Assembly (NCBI RefSeq): GCF_900091575.1
Contig: NZ_FMCR01000002.1
Coordinates: 1,023,760-1,087,759, forward strand
DNA length: 64,000 nt
Direction of reading: 5' to 3'
DNA from: Micromonospora saelicesensis
GTDB lineage: Bacteria; Actinomycetota; Actinomycetes; Mycobacteriales; Micromonosporaceae
In this document: one piece after another, positions 16,917 through 25,668 of the stretch
Layout of the letters: each line of letters begins with the position of its first letter
How positions within the stretch are numbered: the stretch's first letter is position 1
Position numbers and translations under genes: made by a program
The notes under the pieces: model-generated
The model's input: only the letters and a program-made list of their open reading frames with translations
The model's database searches: none
What the model was told of the DNA's origin: nothing

Positions 16917-17780
16917 TCACTGCCCGCGCTGGTACTGCTCCCAGGTCTTGATCGGGATTCGGGGGCCGTCGTCCGGTCCCTGGTTGGCCAGGCCGTTCAT
17001 GCCGAGGTAGTAGTCACCGACCTGGTGCTGCGCCTGACTGGACAGGTCCGTGTCGTTGATCGCCGTGGCGTGGATGTGCCACGGCCAGTCGCCCTGATTC
17101 GGGTTGCGGACCCAGGCCGCGAAGCCGACCTGACGCAGGGCCCGGGTGACGGCGGTGCGCTTGGCGGCGGTCATGCCGGTGACCGCGATGTCCACCACAC
17201 CCCCGCCGTCGTGCGTACCGGCAGAGGTGGGGTCGCCGCCGGGGTTGTACGAGCCCTGGTCGAGCACCAGGGTGTAACCGAGCAGACGCTGCGCCTCGGC
17301 CAACATGGCCTGCGTACGGGCGTTGACGACGTACCCGTCACGCGAGACCTTCGCGCCCGGGCCGATCGTGTTGCCGACCGTGTAGCGGTTCAGCCCGAGC
17401 TTCGTCAGCGACGTCGTGCCGGGCAGCCCGTTCGCGGCCAGCCCGGTGTAGCCGAGCGAGCGTTGGTACGCCGCGTACGCCGAGACCGTCACGGTGCCGA
17501 AGTAACCGTCGACCCACTGGGCGTTCAGCAGACCCTGCGCCTGGAGTGCCTGTTCGACGGCGAGTACCGAGTTCTTCGCGCCCGGCGTCAGGGTGTTGTC
17601 GGCCCGGCGGGGGTCGATCTGGGCGGCCAGGACGGTGGCCTCCATGTCCACGACCGGCCGCGCTGCCGTGGTGACGGTTCGCTGCGCTGTGGCGCCGGAT
17701 GTCGCGGCCCACGCGTGGGCCGGAACCCCGACGGCCACGCAGAGAGCGGCGAGCCCGACGGATAACCAGGGACGGCGCAA
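16917..17780 (-). CDS. Secreted peptidoglycan-binding protein with M15-like carboxypeptidase domain
   Basis: A TTG start at 17780 is supported by GAGGAGGAT seven bases upstream. The 287-residue protein has a signal peptide (1-25), a peptidoglycan-binding type 1 domain at about 60-130 (NSVLAVEQALQAQG, DGYFGTVTVSAYAAYQRSLG), and a C-terminal hedgehog/DD-peptidase-fold domain. HDGGGVVDIAV (His190, Asp197) and WPWHIHA (His235, His237) would form the Zn2+ site, as in M15 D,D- or L,D-carboxypeptidases. It lies 33 bases upstream of the M23 gene on the same strand, making a three-gene wall-hydrolase group. The cleaved bond is not known. Confidence 0.8.
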   Translation of the reverse strand: MRRPWLSVGLAALCVAVGVPAHAWAATSGATAQRTVTTAARPVVDMEATVLAAQIDPRRADNTLTPGAKNSVLAVEQALQAQGLLNAQWVDGYFGTVTVSAYAAYQRSLGYTGLAANGLPGTTSLTKLGLNRYTVGNTIGPGAKVSRDGYVVNARTQAMLAEAQRLLGYTLVLDQGSYNPGGDPTSAGTHDGGGVVDIAVTGMTAAKRTAVTRALRQVGFAAWVRNPNQGDWPWHIHATAINDTDLSSQAQHQVGDYYLGMNGLANQGPDDGPRIPIKTWEQYQRGQ

Positions 17781-17876
17781 GGTCGATCCTCCTCGCAGTT
17801 GGTGAGTCGTTCGGAACGGACATCACCTTGCGAGAAGCGGCCTGCTGTTCGGTACCCCTACTGTCCTGTCAGATCC

Positions 17877-17926
17877 GTCAGGCCATCACTGACCTCGATG
17901 GATGTACTGTTGTCAGCTTCGGTGGC
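17877..17926. promoter_or_regulatory. TGTCAG motifs upstream of the M15-like gene
   Basis: TGTCAG occurs at 17877-17882 and 17921-17926, with a CGTCAG at 17886-17891, in the 208-base spacer between the wall-hydrolase genes and the XRE regulator. The same hexamer is iterated before the regulator's own start, so this may be its target motif. Confidence 0.4.
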
Positions 17927-17988
17927 ACCCGGCAATGACACCGAGCGATCGCCACTCTTACACCGGCCAGGGCGACCGGGGAGCACGC

Positions 17989-19017
17989 TCAGGCGGTGAC
18001 GGTGACCATGAAGTACACCGGCCGGCGGGTGGGAAAGAACTCCTGCCCGTTCTCGTCGACCATCTTCCAGCTCACCCAGCACTTCCCGGGACGGCTCGGC
18101 GCAGTGACCTCGACACTGATCATCACCTGCTCGTCGGGAGGTGTGTCACCGATCGCCACGCGGTCCGGCACCTGGCAGCCGTCGGCATCGGCGGTGGGGT
18201 TGGTGCGGGCGAGGAAGCGGTTGTGCCAGGCGACCTTCCCCACGTTCTTGAGGGCCCACACCTTGACGAACTGGGAGTTCACCCGCACCCGGGTGCCGTC
18301 GGGGATGGTGACGTCGGAGATGAACTTGCTGGAGTCGCCGGGGATCAGCGAGTCCGAGAACGCTGAGGCCGACGGCGACACCGACGGCGCGGACGACGCC
18401 GCCACCGCGCCGGAGTCGTCCCGTGACGACCGGCCGCGGACGACGACGCCCAGGACAGCGACCATCGCCACCACCAGGAGCACCGCGGCTGCGGCGAGCC
18501 ATGGCAGCCGCGGCCGCCGTGCACCCGCGACGTCCTCGTCAGCCGGCGGATGGTCAGTGCTCCGCAGCGCGTCCCGCTCCTCCGGCGACGGCACGGCGAC
18601 GACGGACACGACGGGCCCGTGGGTCTCCGGGGCGTCGGTCCCGGTGTCGGGCTCCATTCCACCCGTGGTGATCGGGATGTCGGCGTCGGTCGGGGAATCG
18701 GTACCGACCGGCACGGCATCGCCATCCGCGATGCCGTGGACCGTGCCGGGGCCCTGCGCGTCCTCCCAGCGACGCCGCCACTGCACCTCGTCCGCCTCGC
18801 AGGCTCGGACGAACTCCCGCACGGTCTCCCAGGATGGGAACCTGGTCCCGGCGGCGGCCTCGTGCAGCGTGGTGTGCGAGATCCGACCCGACCGCCCAGC
18901 CATCTTGCGGAACGACGGGTCACCGGCGGCGGTCCGCAGGGCCCGGAGCTGTTCGGCGAACCTCTCGGCGGCCTGTCTGTCCTGAATCGACTGAGCGGCG
19001 GCACGCTGGTCCTTCAT
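17989..19017 (-). CDS. Membrane-anchored XRE-type regulator with extracytoplasmic NBR1-like (FW) domain
   Basis: The 342-residue protein starts at ATG 19017 (GTG 19020 is possible), with GGGGGAG just upstream. Residues about 20-85 form an XRE-type helix-turn-helix (QLRALRTAAGDPSFRKMA, SHTTLHEAAAG). A disordered acidic/Pro stretch follows, then one transmembrane helix near 173-195 (WLAAAAVLLVVAMVAVLGVV). The rest, about 235-342, is an Ig-like FW domain of the type in human NBR1 (VKVWALKNVGKVAW, KCWVSWKMVDENG), predicted outside the membrane. This is a one-component transmembrane sensor layout. The ligand is unknown; the neighbouring wall hydrolases make a wall-derived signal plausible. Confidence 0.8.
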   Translation of the reverse strand: MKDQRAAAQSIQDRQAAERFAEQLRALRTAAGDPSFRKMAGRSGRISHTTLHEAAAGTRFPSWETVREFVRACEADEVQWRRRWEDAQGPGTVHGIADGDAVPVGTDSPTDADIPITTGGMEPDTGTDAPETHGPVVSVVAVPSPEERDALRSTDHPPADEDVAGARRPRLPWLAAAAVLLVVAMVAVLGVVVRGRSSRDDSGAVAASSAPSVSPSASAFSDSLIPGDSSKFISDVTIPDGTRVRVNSQFVKVWALKNVGKVAWHNRFLARTNPTADADGCQVPDRVAIGDTPPDEQVMISVEVTAPSRPGKCWVSWKMVDENGQEFFPTRRPVYFMVTVTA

Positions 19018-19027
19018 CACTCCCCCA

Positions 19028-19066
19028 TGTCAGACGACGTTGTCAGGCGTTGTCAGAGCGTGTCAG
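19028..19066. promoter_or_regulatory. Iterated TGTCAG repeats before the XRE-FW regulator
   Basis: TGTCAG occurs at 19028, 19041, 19051 and 19061. The last three are exactly 10 bp apart, one helical turn, so bound proteins would stack on one DNA face. The array abuts the regulator start (19017) and lies about 90 bases before the divergent secreted-protein gene (19155). Confidence 0.6.
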
Positions 19067-19154
19067 AGGGTACCGAACGGGCCTCGGCCGCCATCAATGT
19101 GGTGCATCGACGACACCGGGCTCCAGGGTTCCGGTGCATTGAAGGAGGTCACCG

Positions 19155-19571
19155 ATGAAGAACCTTTCCCGCCGTGGCGTACGCATCCTCGCGGCCGCCG
19201 GTCTGGCTGTGCCCGCGACGCTGGCGTTCGCCGCACCCGCGCATGCCGAGACCAACCCGCGCTGCACCGACTCGGTGCAGATCGGCGCCACCGCGTACGT
19301 CACCGTCGGCGGTCAGACCGCGGCATCGGTCAAGCAGTACAAGGGCTGCGGCAAGAACTACGCCTACACGTACGTGTGGCAGCAGTACCGGGCCAGCCAC
19401 GGCTCGTACCAGGTCTGCACCTCCATCGTTACCGGAAGCACGCTGCGCGACCTGCAGTGTTCCAGTGGTCCGGAGGTCTGGTCCCTGGGCGCCAACACAC
19501 TGTCGGTGTGCACCCGGGCCCTCGGTGGCATCTCGGACGTGGCGCAGAAGGAGACCGAGGTGCGCTGCTGA
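19155..19571 (+). CDS. Small secreted six-cysteine protein, function unknown
   Basis: The 138-residue product starts at ATG 19155 with a near-ideal GAAGGAGGT site. The first 31 residues are a signal peptide ending in APAHA. The mature protein of about 107 residues has six cysteines (in NPRC, KGC, YQVC, LQC, SVC and the C-terminal VRC), enough for three disulfides, and aromatic stretches such as NYAYTYVWQQYRA. I do not recognise the family. It is divergent from the XRE-FW regulator and may be under its control through the TGTCAG repeats. Confidence 0.75.
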   Translation: MKNLSRRGVRILAAAGLAVPATLAFAAPAHAETNPRCTDSVQIGATAYVTVGGQTAASVKQYKGCGKNYAYTYVWQQYRASHGSYQVCTSIVTGSTLRDLQCSSGPEVWSLGANTLSVCTRALGGISDVAQKETEVRC

Positions 19572-19597
19572 CGCGGCAGGGCCGACGTTTTCCCCGG

Positions 19598-19624
19598 CGG
19601 GGCGCTGGCACGGCCAGCGCCCCG
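19598..19624. terminator. 12-bp stem terminator between convergent genes
   Basis: CGGGGCGCTGGC (19598-19609) pairs perfectly with GCCAGCGCCCCG (19613-19624) around a three-base loop, between the secreted-protein gene and the convergent lipase gene. Confidence 0.85.
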
Positions 19625-19643
19625 CTTCGTCCCGATTCTCGCG

Positions 19644-21677
19644 TCAGGGGCAGGGTGTCCGCCCGCAAACGTCGACGACCTTGCCGGTGAGCAGGAAGAC
19701 CGCTTTCTGTTTCTGGGCTCCGGCCTGGGCGCGGGGGAACTCGTGCGGATCGTCGCCGTACTCCGGGCCGGCCGGGGCGAGATTGGTCGGCGGTGGCGCG
19801 TAGGCCGTGCCGCTGTTCCAGATCACGATCGCCGAGCCGGTGTACGGGTAGCGGCGGATCGGCGCGATGCCCCAGTACGGCCGCACGTCCAGTGACCAGC
19901 CGTCGGCGAGCGCGGGGGTGTGCAGGCGCGCGCCGATGGTGCGTGCCTGCACCTCCGCCGCGGCCGGCGAGACCTGCTGGTCGCCGAAGGCCACGTGCAT
20001 CAGCACCTGGTGCGCCGGGGTGCGCGGTAGTGGCCGGTCGGTCATGTGCTGGGCGTACCCGTTGGCCTCGGACCGGTCCCACAACATCTGCAGCAGCGCG
20101 AGGACCAGTTGCTGGTCGACAGTGTCCGGGTAGGAGCCGTCCAGCACGGCCTGGAACGGTGCGAAGTCCACGCTGCGTTGCAGCAGCGTGGAGTAGTTCA
20201 TCGCCGGTACGCCGAGCACCGACCGGGTCCAGTCCTGGGCGATGGCGGTGAGGGCACCTCCGTTGATGCCGCCCTGACTGTTGCCGTCGTAGTGCAACCC
20301 GCCGAAGCGATTGATCAGCGGCCGGGCGGTGGCGTCCCGGAACGCCGGGTGGGCGGCGAACCCAGCCGGGTGGATCATCGCGCGACCCAGGAAGAGGAAG
20401 TTCAGGAAGCTCTGCTGCAACCGGTCCGCCACCGCGGGGAAGACACTGAGGTCGGTGAAGGCGTTGGCCACAAAGGGAACGTCGGCGGCGGCCATGCCGA
20501 TCCAACTGGTCGCACAGAAGGTGAAGTTGTGGGTGTTCGACATCGTCCTGACGTTGCCGGCGTTGATCTCGGTCGGTCGGCCGAGCAGTCCGTGGCCGTA
20601 GAGCGAGAGGTGGGCCGGCCGCGCGGCCGAGGCGCTGCGCGGGATGTTGCAGACGAAGTCCGCCGCCACCGTCGCGCCGGACGGCGTGGGCAGGGCGTTC
20701 GGCGTGGGCGGCGTCCCGGTTCCGCCGGCCGGCCCGTAGTGCAGGCGCGAGCCGGGCCCGCCGTCGCCGGTCAGATAGGACGGTACGCCGATGGTGCCGG
20801 TGATCTGCCGGGCGATCAGCGGATCCTGCTCCGGTGAATAGTCGGTCACCTGGGTGACGGTGACGGGTGGCGCGGCCCGGCCGAGGTCGGCGAACGCGTC
20901 GTCCCGGACCGCCAACATCCGCCCGGTCAGCCCGTGCCGGCTGGCGATTGTGAAGTCCCAGGCCAGGTAGAGGCTGTGCCGCTTGACGCCGGTCCGGCTC
21001 AGGTCGGCGACGATCCGCCTCAGCTGCGGCCCCCGAGCGTCCCGTTGCTTGAGGCCGGCACCGGTCAGGTACGCCGTGAACGCCTTCGGCGCCGGAATCA
21101 ACGCCCCGTTGCCGTCCCGCAGACCGCGCAGCCCGACGACGTAGCGGGCGCCCTCGTCCAGCGCCACCGCCGGCCGGATGATCAGCAGCTGCCTGTCGGG
21201 CTGGCCGGCGGCGTGCGCGTCCAACTCGGCCCAGTACGGCGTGCGCTCACCGGTCCGGGTGTTGAGCAGCACGATCGGCGCGTTCGGCGCCAGCGAGCGG
21301 CCGATGTCGGTGACCGGCGCGATCCCGCTCGCCGTGGCGTCGAGGCCGGGTACGCGCACCAGGATCGGTGAGCCCGGACTGAACCCGTCCTGCCGGTTCC
21401 ACTCCGTCGGGTCGATCGGGGTTCCCTGCACGTTGGCGGGCATCGCGGCGGCGGCGAACCGTACCCGCTTGCCGGTGGGGCTGCTCCGGTCCGGCACTGT
21501 GAAGTGGTCGTTCGGGAACGGCAGCAGGCAGGCGGTCGGGTCGATCGGGTCGCAGGACGGGTGCCCGGTCGGTGCGGGAGTCGTCGGCGGTGCGGCAGGC
21601 GCCGCCGTGCCGAGCAGGACAGCGCCTGCTGTCACCAGCACGGACACGGCCAGACGGAGCCCTCTGGAGGTGGTCAC
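19644..21677 (-). CDS. Secreted lipase/esterase, VolA-like alpha/beta hydrolase
   Basis: The start is set at GTG 21677, because AAGGAG touches the ATG at 21683 but is six bases from this GTG; both give a Sec signal peptide. The product of about 677 residues resembles bacterial virulence-factor lipases: an N-terminal domain with CDPIDPTACLLPFPNDHFT and TPIDPTEWNRQDGFSPG, then a large alpha/beta hydrolase. The oxyanion region is YGHGLLGRP and the nucleophile motif is GNSQGG. This group (Vibrio VolA and actinobacterial homologues) hydrolyses lysophospholipids or other acyl esters outside the cell. The substrate here is inferred. Confidence 0.75.
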   Translation of the reverse strand: MTTSRGLRLAVSVLVTAGAVLLGTAAPAAPPTTPAPTGHPSCDPIDPTACLLPFPNDHFTVPDRSSPTGKRVRFAAAAMPANVQGTPIDPTEWNRQDGFSPGSPILVRVPGLDATASGIAPVTDIGRSLAPNAPIVLLNTRTGERTPYWAELDAHAAGQPDRQLLIIRPAVALDEGARYVVGLRGLRDGNGALIPAPKAFTAYLTGAGLKQRDARGPQLRRIVADLSRTGVKRHSLYLAWDFTIASRHGLTGRMLAVRDDAFADLGRAAPPVTVTQVTDYSPEQDPLIARQITGTIGVPSYLTGDGGPGSRLHYGPAGGTGTPPTPNALPTPSGATVAADFVCNIPRSASAARPAHLSLYGHGLLGRPTEINAGNVRTMSNTHNFTFCATSWIGMAAADVPFVANAFTDLSVFPAVADRLQQSFLNFLFLGRAMIHPAGFAAHPAFRDATARPLINRFGGLHYDGNSQGGINGGALTAIAQDWTRSVLGVPAMNYSTLLQRSVDFAPFQAVLDGSYPDTVDQQLVLALLQMLWDRSEANGYAQHMTDRPLPRTPAHQVLMHVAFGDQQVSPAAAEVQARTIGARLHTPALADGWSLDVRPYWGIAPIRRYPYTGSAIVIWNSGTAYAPPPTNLAPAGPEYGDDPHEFPRAQAGAQKQKAVFLLTGKVVDVCGRTPCP

Positions 21678-21722
21678 ACGCATCTCCTTCGACGCTGGAC
21701 GGCGGATCGATGGGTGGTGTTC

Positions 21723-21751
21723 TTCCTACGCTTGTGAAAGAAACTCAGCAA
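21723..21751 (-). promoter_or_regulatory. Sigma-70-type promoter of the lipase gene
   Basis: On the minus strand TTGCTG (21751-21746) and TAGGAA (21728-21723) are 17 bases apart, a good match to the housekeeping HrdB pattern. Transcription would begin near 21716, about 35 bases before the lipase start. Confidence 0.55.
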
Positions 21752-21857
21752 GCGCACCCCGACCTCGTGAGGGCAACAGACTCGCGGCCGGTGGCTGGCA
21801 GCCGATCACGCTCTGGCTGCCGGCCACCGGCCGCAATGACGACGACTCACGGAAAGG

Positions 21858-22004
21858 TCAGTCGGTGATCACCGGCCAGGCGTACGCGAGCAGGGCGCAG
21901 GCGGCACCCAGAAGCGCGAGCGAGACACCCCTCGTGGGCAGCGGCAGAGCAGCGAGCACGATCAGGATGACGGCGACGATGTAGAGAAATGCCTGGACCG
22001 ACAT
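21858..22004 (-). CDS. 48-residue membrane protein
   Basis: A short gene starts at ATG 22004 behind GAGGAGAGC and ends with TGA at 21858. The product has two hydrophobic segments, residues 5-21 (AFLYIVAVILIVLAALP) and 27-42 (VSLALLGAACALLAYAW), joined by a short PTRG turn, so it should be a helical hairpin in the membrane. Proteins of this size and layout are common in Micromonospora and Streptomyces but have no known job. It stands alone between the lipase and the GNAT gene. The ribosome site and uniform hydrophobic pattern support it as real. Confidence 0.7.
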   Translation of the reverse strand: MSVQAFLYIVAVILIVLAALPLPTRGVSLALLGAACALLAYAWPVITD

Positions 22005-22136
22005 GGTGCTCTCCTCGATCAGGGGTAGCGGGCGACTGACGTCATCCGCGGGATGCCCCCGGGCGTGATCTCGGAAACCCTCCTGCCGATCACGGTTCGG
22101 CCCACAGTGGCACGTGCGGCTCCCCCGGTGGAGTGC

Positions 22137-22778
22137 CTACGTCTGGAGAAGAAGCGCTTCGGCGCCCACCGGTCGGAAACCCGCCGCCTGGAAGGCGCGC
22201 ACGCTGCGCGCGTTACCGGCGGCCTGCTGGGCCCAGATCGGCTGGCCGTCGGGCACCAGATGGCGGGCGGCCGTCGCCAACGCCCGCCCCAGACCTCGAT
22301 GGCGACGCTCGTCGTCGACCTCTATCGCCGCCTCCCAACGGCCGGCCACCCCTCGGCCGAGCACGACCACCCCACCCTCGGCGGCCCAGACGCTGATGTC
22401 GTCACGACGCCGACGCGACCTGACCTCGCGAGGATGATCGGCGTCCGCCAGCTCAGCCAGCTGCAACGGAGGTGGCCCGTCAAGGCAACTCGCCACTGTC
22501 AGCAGGTCGATCGTGTCCATGGAGCGCCGGGTGCGGTCGAGCAGCGCACCCAGGAAACGCGGATTCATCGTGGCCGCCAGGGAGTCGCAGTCGAGGTTGG
22601 CCAGCGTACGGCGTACCCACTGGGGGTCTTCGTCGGTGAACACCACCGAGTGCCCGGTGAAGGCGATGACTCCGGCGTCACGGCGACTCGGTTGTGGCAC
22701 CACTGTGGTCCCGCCGTCCGGTGGCGGAAAGCGCCCGTGCGCCGCCGCGTCCAGGATGTCGGCCAACGTGCGGTCCAT
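22137..22778 (-). CDS. GNAT-family acetyltransferase
   Basis: The start at ATG 22778 follows GGGGGAGAGG and gives 213 residues; an open upstream extension lacks support. The C-terminal half is a GNAT domain: EAAIEVDDERRHRGLGRALA is the acetyl-CoA pyrophosphate loop (RxxGxG/A), followed by IWAQQAAGNARSVRAFQAAGFRPVGAEALL. The N-terminal half (about 1-100) is a helix-rich extension seen in some actinobacterial N-acetyltransferases, with GVIAFTGHSVVFTDEDPQWV. The acceptor substrate is unknown. It precedes nothing on its strand and is not coupled to the ABC operon to its right. Confidence 0.8.
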   Translation of the reverse strand: MDRTLADILDAAAHGRFPPPDGGTTVVPQPSRRDAGVIAFTGHSVVFTDEDPQWVRRTLANLDCDSLAATMNPRFLGALLDRTRRSMDTIDLLTVASCLDGPPPLQLAELADADHPREVRSRRRRDDISVWAAEGGVVVLGRGVAGRWEAAIEVDDERRHRGLGRALATAARHLVPDGQPIWAQQAAGNARSVRAFQAAGFRPVGAEALLLQT

Positions 22779-22949
22779 GGTCGCCTCTCCCCCGTTCCCC
22801 GACCGCGCGGCTGCCGAGGGCGGACGCGGCAATGCGCTCCCGCCCCTTGCCACCGCGCGGACCAGACAGTGTTCAGACATCCTCGCGCATGGAGTACGCA
22901 ACCGAGTGCCCTGGTGTCTCGGCCCGCGCTTCGTCAGCTCCGTCCGCGC

Positions 22950-23779
<830 letters not shown>

Positions 23780-23783
<4 letters not shown>

Positions 23784-24883
23784 GGCGTACCCGTCCGGCG
23801 TCGCATGACCAGCGCGAACACCGGCACCCCGAGCAGCGCGGTGAGCACGCCCACCGGCAGCTCCTGTGGCGAGAAGACCGTCCGCGCCACGGTGTCCGCC
23901 CAGATCAGGAAGGTCGCGCCGATCACCGCGCAGGCGGGCAGCAACATGCGATGCCCGGAGCCGAACAGGAACCGTACGGCGTGTGGCACGGTCAACCCGA
24001 CGAAACCGATGGCACCGCTCGCCGCGACCAGCGCGGCTGCCATCAGCGCGGTGACGGTGAACAGCAGCACCCGGGTGCGCCCGGGAGAGAAGCCGAGCGA
24101 GCGGGCGGTATCGGTGCCGAACGCGAACGCGTCCAGCGCCGACGCACTGGCCCAACAGACCAGCAGGCCGACGCCGACAACCACGGCGCTCAGCGTCACC
24201 GACGGCCAGGAGGCCGCCGTCAGCGAACCGAGCAGCCAGAACGTCACGCTACGGGTGTCCTGGGTGTGCGCGTCGGAGATCACGATCAGGCTGGTCACCG
24301 CGCTGAAGAGCTGCGAGACGGCCACCCCGGCGAGAACGATCCGGGTCGGCTCGCCGGCCCGCCGGCCGGCCAGCAGCAGCACCGCGCCGAACGCGGCCAT
24401 GCTGCCGACGAACGCGCCGGTGGTCAGGTCGACCGGGCCGGCGCCGATCCGAATGCCGAGTACCAGCACCGCCACCGCGCCGGTGGAGGCGCCGGACGAG
24501 ACACCGAGCAGGAACGGGTCGGCCAGCGGGTTACGCGTGAGTGCCTGTAGCACCGCCCCGCACACCGCCAGACCGGCACCGACCAACGCGGCCAACAGCA
24601 CCCGGGGCAACCGGAGGTCCCACACGATGCTGTCCGGCAACGCCGGTAGGGGCTGGACCGGGAAGCCCACATGGTCGGCCACCGCACGCAGAACGCTGTC
24701 GACCGGCAGGTCGGCCGAGCCCACGCTGACCGCCGCCGCGATGGTGACCAGCAGCAGGAGCAGGGCCAACGGAAGGACGTACCGACCGTTCCTCGAGATG
24801 CCGGTAGCAGGTGGCGAGTCCCGTCGCGTCGACCCGGGCGGGCCGCTCGCCGAGACGAGGGATCGTGCGACTCGCGGGTTCAT
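23780..24883 (-). CDS. ABC transporter permease (FecCD/BtuC family)
   Basis: This 367-residue permease starts at ATG 24883, sharing four bases (ATGA) with the methyltransferase stop codon. It has about ten predicted helices and the FecCD signatures RLPRVLLAALVGAGLAVCGA, QALTRNPLADPFLLGVSSGAS and GAIGFVGLTVPHAVR. It carries a cytoplasmic N-terminal extension of about 35 residues. The family imports iron-siderophores, heme, cobalamin and other large chelates. It is the third gene of a coupled four-gene operon that would be transcribed from the Zur-box-like promoter near 26670. Confidence 0.9.
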
Positions 24884-25668
24884 CGGCGGGCGAACACCAC
24901 GTAGTCGTCCAGGTACTGCCAGACGGTGCCGACCTCGGCGAACCCGGCCGCGCGAAGGGCAGCCAGGTGGAACTCCAGTGACGCTGGGGCCTGCGGCGGT
25001 CGGTCGGCGAACCGCCGTTCCCGCTGGGCTGCCAGGCCGGCCAGTTCCGGGTGTCGGGCCGCCTCGGCGTACCAGGCGGAGTAGGTGAGCGCTCCGGCAG
25101 CGAATGTCTGCTGCTGCACCTGTGCGTCGTGCCGACCGGCGATGTCGCGGAGGGTGGGCGCCGATTCGTCGTAGCGGAGGTGGTCGGCGTTGAGCAGCAC
25201 ACCACCGGCGGGCAGCAACCGCGCCGCGGTGGTGTAGACCCGCAGCAGTTGCTCCGGCGCGAGCCAGTGCAGTGCCGTTGAGGAGAGCACGGCGTCGACC
25301 CGCCGTCCGGTCAGCACCTCCTCCCAGCCGTCGGCCACCAGGTCGACGTCGTGGACCTCGACCCGTGCGGTGTACCGGTCCAGGGCGCGCCGCGCGACCT
25401 CCAGCAGGATCGGGTCGTAGTCGACCGCGACGGCGGTGGCGCGGGGGAATTGGGCCAGCATCCGGTCGCTGATCGCACCGGGACCGCAGGCCAGATCGAG
25501 GATCGCGGGGTCGTCCGGGCAGTGCAGCCGCAGCACGTCGGCCATCGCGTCGAAGCGCAGGTCGCGGTGGGCGACATAGGCGGACTGCTGGTCGTTCCAG
25601 AGTTCGAGCAGGCGGCGGGCGGCCGCCTGGTCCAGCGCGGCGACCTCGGCGCCGGCCGGCGGGGTCAT
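24880..25668 (-). CDS. Class I SAM-dependent methyltransferase
   Basis: The 262-residue protein starts at ATG 25668, overlapping the binding-protein stop codon by four bases. It has a Rossmann-type SAM site: ILDLACGPGAISDRML (motif I), AVAVDYDPILLEVARRAL (motif II) and VDAVLSSTALHWLAPEQL (motif IV). The embedding of a methyltransferase between binding-protein and permease genes, with overlaps on both sides, implies a job tied to transport, such as making or modifying the imported small molecule. The substrate cannot be read from the sequence. Confidence 0.85.
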   Translation of the reverse strand: MTPPAGAEVAALDQAAARRLLELWNDQQSAYVAHRDLRFDAMADVLRLHCPDDPAILDLACGPGAISDRMLAQFPRATAVAVDYDPILLEVARRALDRYTARVEVHDVDLVADGWEEVLTGRRVDAVLSSTALHWLAPEQLLRVYTTAARLLPAGGVLLNADHLRYDESAPTLRDIAGRHDAQVQQQTFAAGALTYSAWYAEAARHPELAGLAAQRERRFADRPPQAPASLEFHLAALRAAGFAEVGTVWQYLDDYVVFARR

